NCBI GenBank assembly: GCA_949775045.1
Contig: OX459104.1
Location: forward strand, 15,550,476 to 15,614,475
Reading direction: 5' to 3'
From: Metridium senile
Lineage: Eukaryota > Cnidaria > Anthozoa > Actiniaria > Metridiidae
Length of the DNA stretch: 64,000 bases
Every line of letters starts with the position of its first letter. Position 1 is the stretch's first letter. Made by a program: the position numbers and the translations under genes. The notes under the pieces were generated by a model. It worked only from the letters and a program-made list of their open reading frames with translations, was not told the origin of the DNA and did no database searches. Below, piece after piece: positions 63,030-64,000 of the stretch.

Positions 63030-63720
63030 CATATTCATGCAATCAATAATCGATAACAATTAACATAAATTGATAACTGAATCAAATTATTAATATTGGA
63101 AATTGATGACCAATCGATGAAACAAAAGTCTGTGACTTAACAATTGATCAATCGATCAACCATTAAGAATTATCTGCATTTCAAACAACATTACTGACAA
63201 TCGATACTAATTAATCGATGACTGTCTTTAACCCGGAGTAATTAATCGATCAAAATTGATTATCGACTACCTAATCGATCAATCAATATTAATCAATGAA
63301 ATTAGCTGATTAATATCGATTGATATCGATTGATTGTTGATTAATCGATAGTCACACGAAAAAGTTACTTAATTAATATCAATTAGTATCGATTAACATC
63401 GATCAACTATTTCAGTTGAAGTGTCAAGTGAGGTATTAATCGATTGTAGTACAGATCGATAAAAGGTCACAGATTTGTTACTCATCGTATAGTCATCGAT
63501 TTCCAATATAAGTTGATTAATTAGCATCGATTGATATGGATTGATATCGATTTCATCGACTATCGGTTTCATCGATTGATTATTTCAGGCTTTAAACATC
63601 AATGCCAATCGATGACTGCCTTTAAGCAATCGATACTAATCGATGTTTGCCTTTTCACAATCAATACCAATCGATGACTGTTTTTTTGCGACTATTGATT
63701 CTTCGTTTATACATCGAAAG
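63030..63720. repeat. ATCGAT-dense AT-rich stretch
   Basis: ATCGAT, TCGATTAAT and AATCGATGACT occur dozens of times with irregular spacing, in both orientations. There is no fixed period. CCCGGAGTAATTAATCGAT near 63235 resembles CCCGGAGTAATTCATCAAT near 45498, so this may be a dispersed family. It lies upstream of the visible zinc-finger exons. Confidence 0.7.
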
Positions 63721-64000
63721 TAGAACAGGCTGTCACGAGCAATGGGAAACTCCAGAAGAGGAAATATTTGGTTTCTACTCAGTATAAAACCTCAACAAAA
63801 CAATGAAACATACCTTTATAACTTTTAAAAGCGTGGGAATCATTCAAAGTTCAGGAAAAAGCACATTTCTTTCGTCAAGAATGTAACAAAGAAGGGTTTA
63901 GTGTCATCTGATATGCTCAAGTTCAGTATTTTTTGCCAGGCGTTACTTGATTAAGCGAAGAGACTGGATCAAACACAGGAACCCCGGCATCTCGAAATCG
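63721..64000. other. Window end, nothing recognised
   Basis: No supported exon or repeat. An upstream exon of the zinc-finger gene could lie here or beyond the window. Confidence 0.4.

Noticed and set aside
62967..63035. Possible further upstream exon of the zinc-finger gene (minus strand)
   Set aside because: A CAG and an open stretch exist, but no frame, donor or conserved motif fixes it; the sequence may belong to a repeat.

Overview
The window looks like animal nuclear DNA: AT-rich, with intron-split genes (GT-AG introns), long intergenic stretches, and very many short inverted-repeat transposons. I lean towards a marine non-vertebrate, most likely an anthozoan cnidarian. The lean rests on the repeat style (short GGGCTGTTTATATGA-, CCCGGGGGG- and GGGCAAACGG-type elements, a BEL/Pao retrotransposon, hammerhead-type repeats); species cannot be read from the sequence.

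I can support six host genes. (1) 5281-8870 (+), four exons: a secreted 171-residue ML-domain protein resembling the ganglioside GM2 activator. (2) 10712-12997 (-), three coding exons plus a probable non-coding first exon near 14000: a 139-residue secreted protein with ten cysteines; a broken second copy lies at 16495-16727. (3) 20984-24144 (-), two exons: a 961-residue Lys/Asn/Ser-rich protein with an N-terminal hydrophobic anchor and R-V-K-R motifs near its C-terminus. (4) 32436-33443 (+): an intronless 2-O-sulfotransferase-like enzyme. (5) 35219-46459 (-), nine exons, 454 residues: an FKBP4/5 (FKBP51/52)-type immunophilin with two FKBP domains and a TPR region. (6) 59842-62637 (-): a C2H2 zinc-finger gene with seven fingers, an acidic repeat region and a WW-like exon; its 5' end is unresolved. 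These genes do not form a pathway; they are neighbours in a repeat-rich region.

An approximately 9.9-kb BEL/Pao insertion (46813-56756, mainly minus strand) lies between the FKBP and zinc-finger genes. A TATTA repeat flanks it and its outer ends read TG...CA, yet the inside is scrambled: two nearly identical minus-strand pol copies, plus-strand gag and integrase pieces, and a third LTR in reverse orientation. Most joins fall on short shared sequences. Template switching during reverse transcription is one explanation; mis-assembly of near-identical copies is another.

The rest is mostly repeats: about thirty palindromic MITE-like elements in about fifteen families, often nested; hammerhead-ribozyme-like motifs at four loci; a diverged segmental duplication (about 8913-14500 against 14583-18093) that carried the cysteine-rich gene; minisatellites with periods of 51, 65, 94 and about 115 bp; and long microsatellites, several inside introns.
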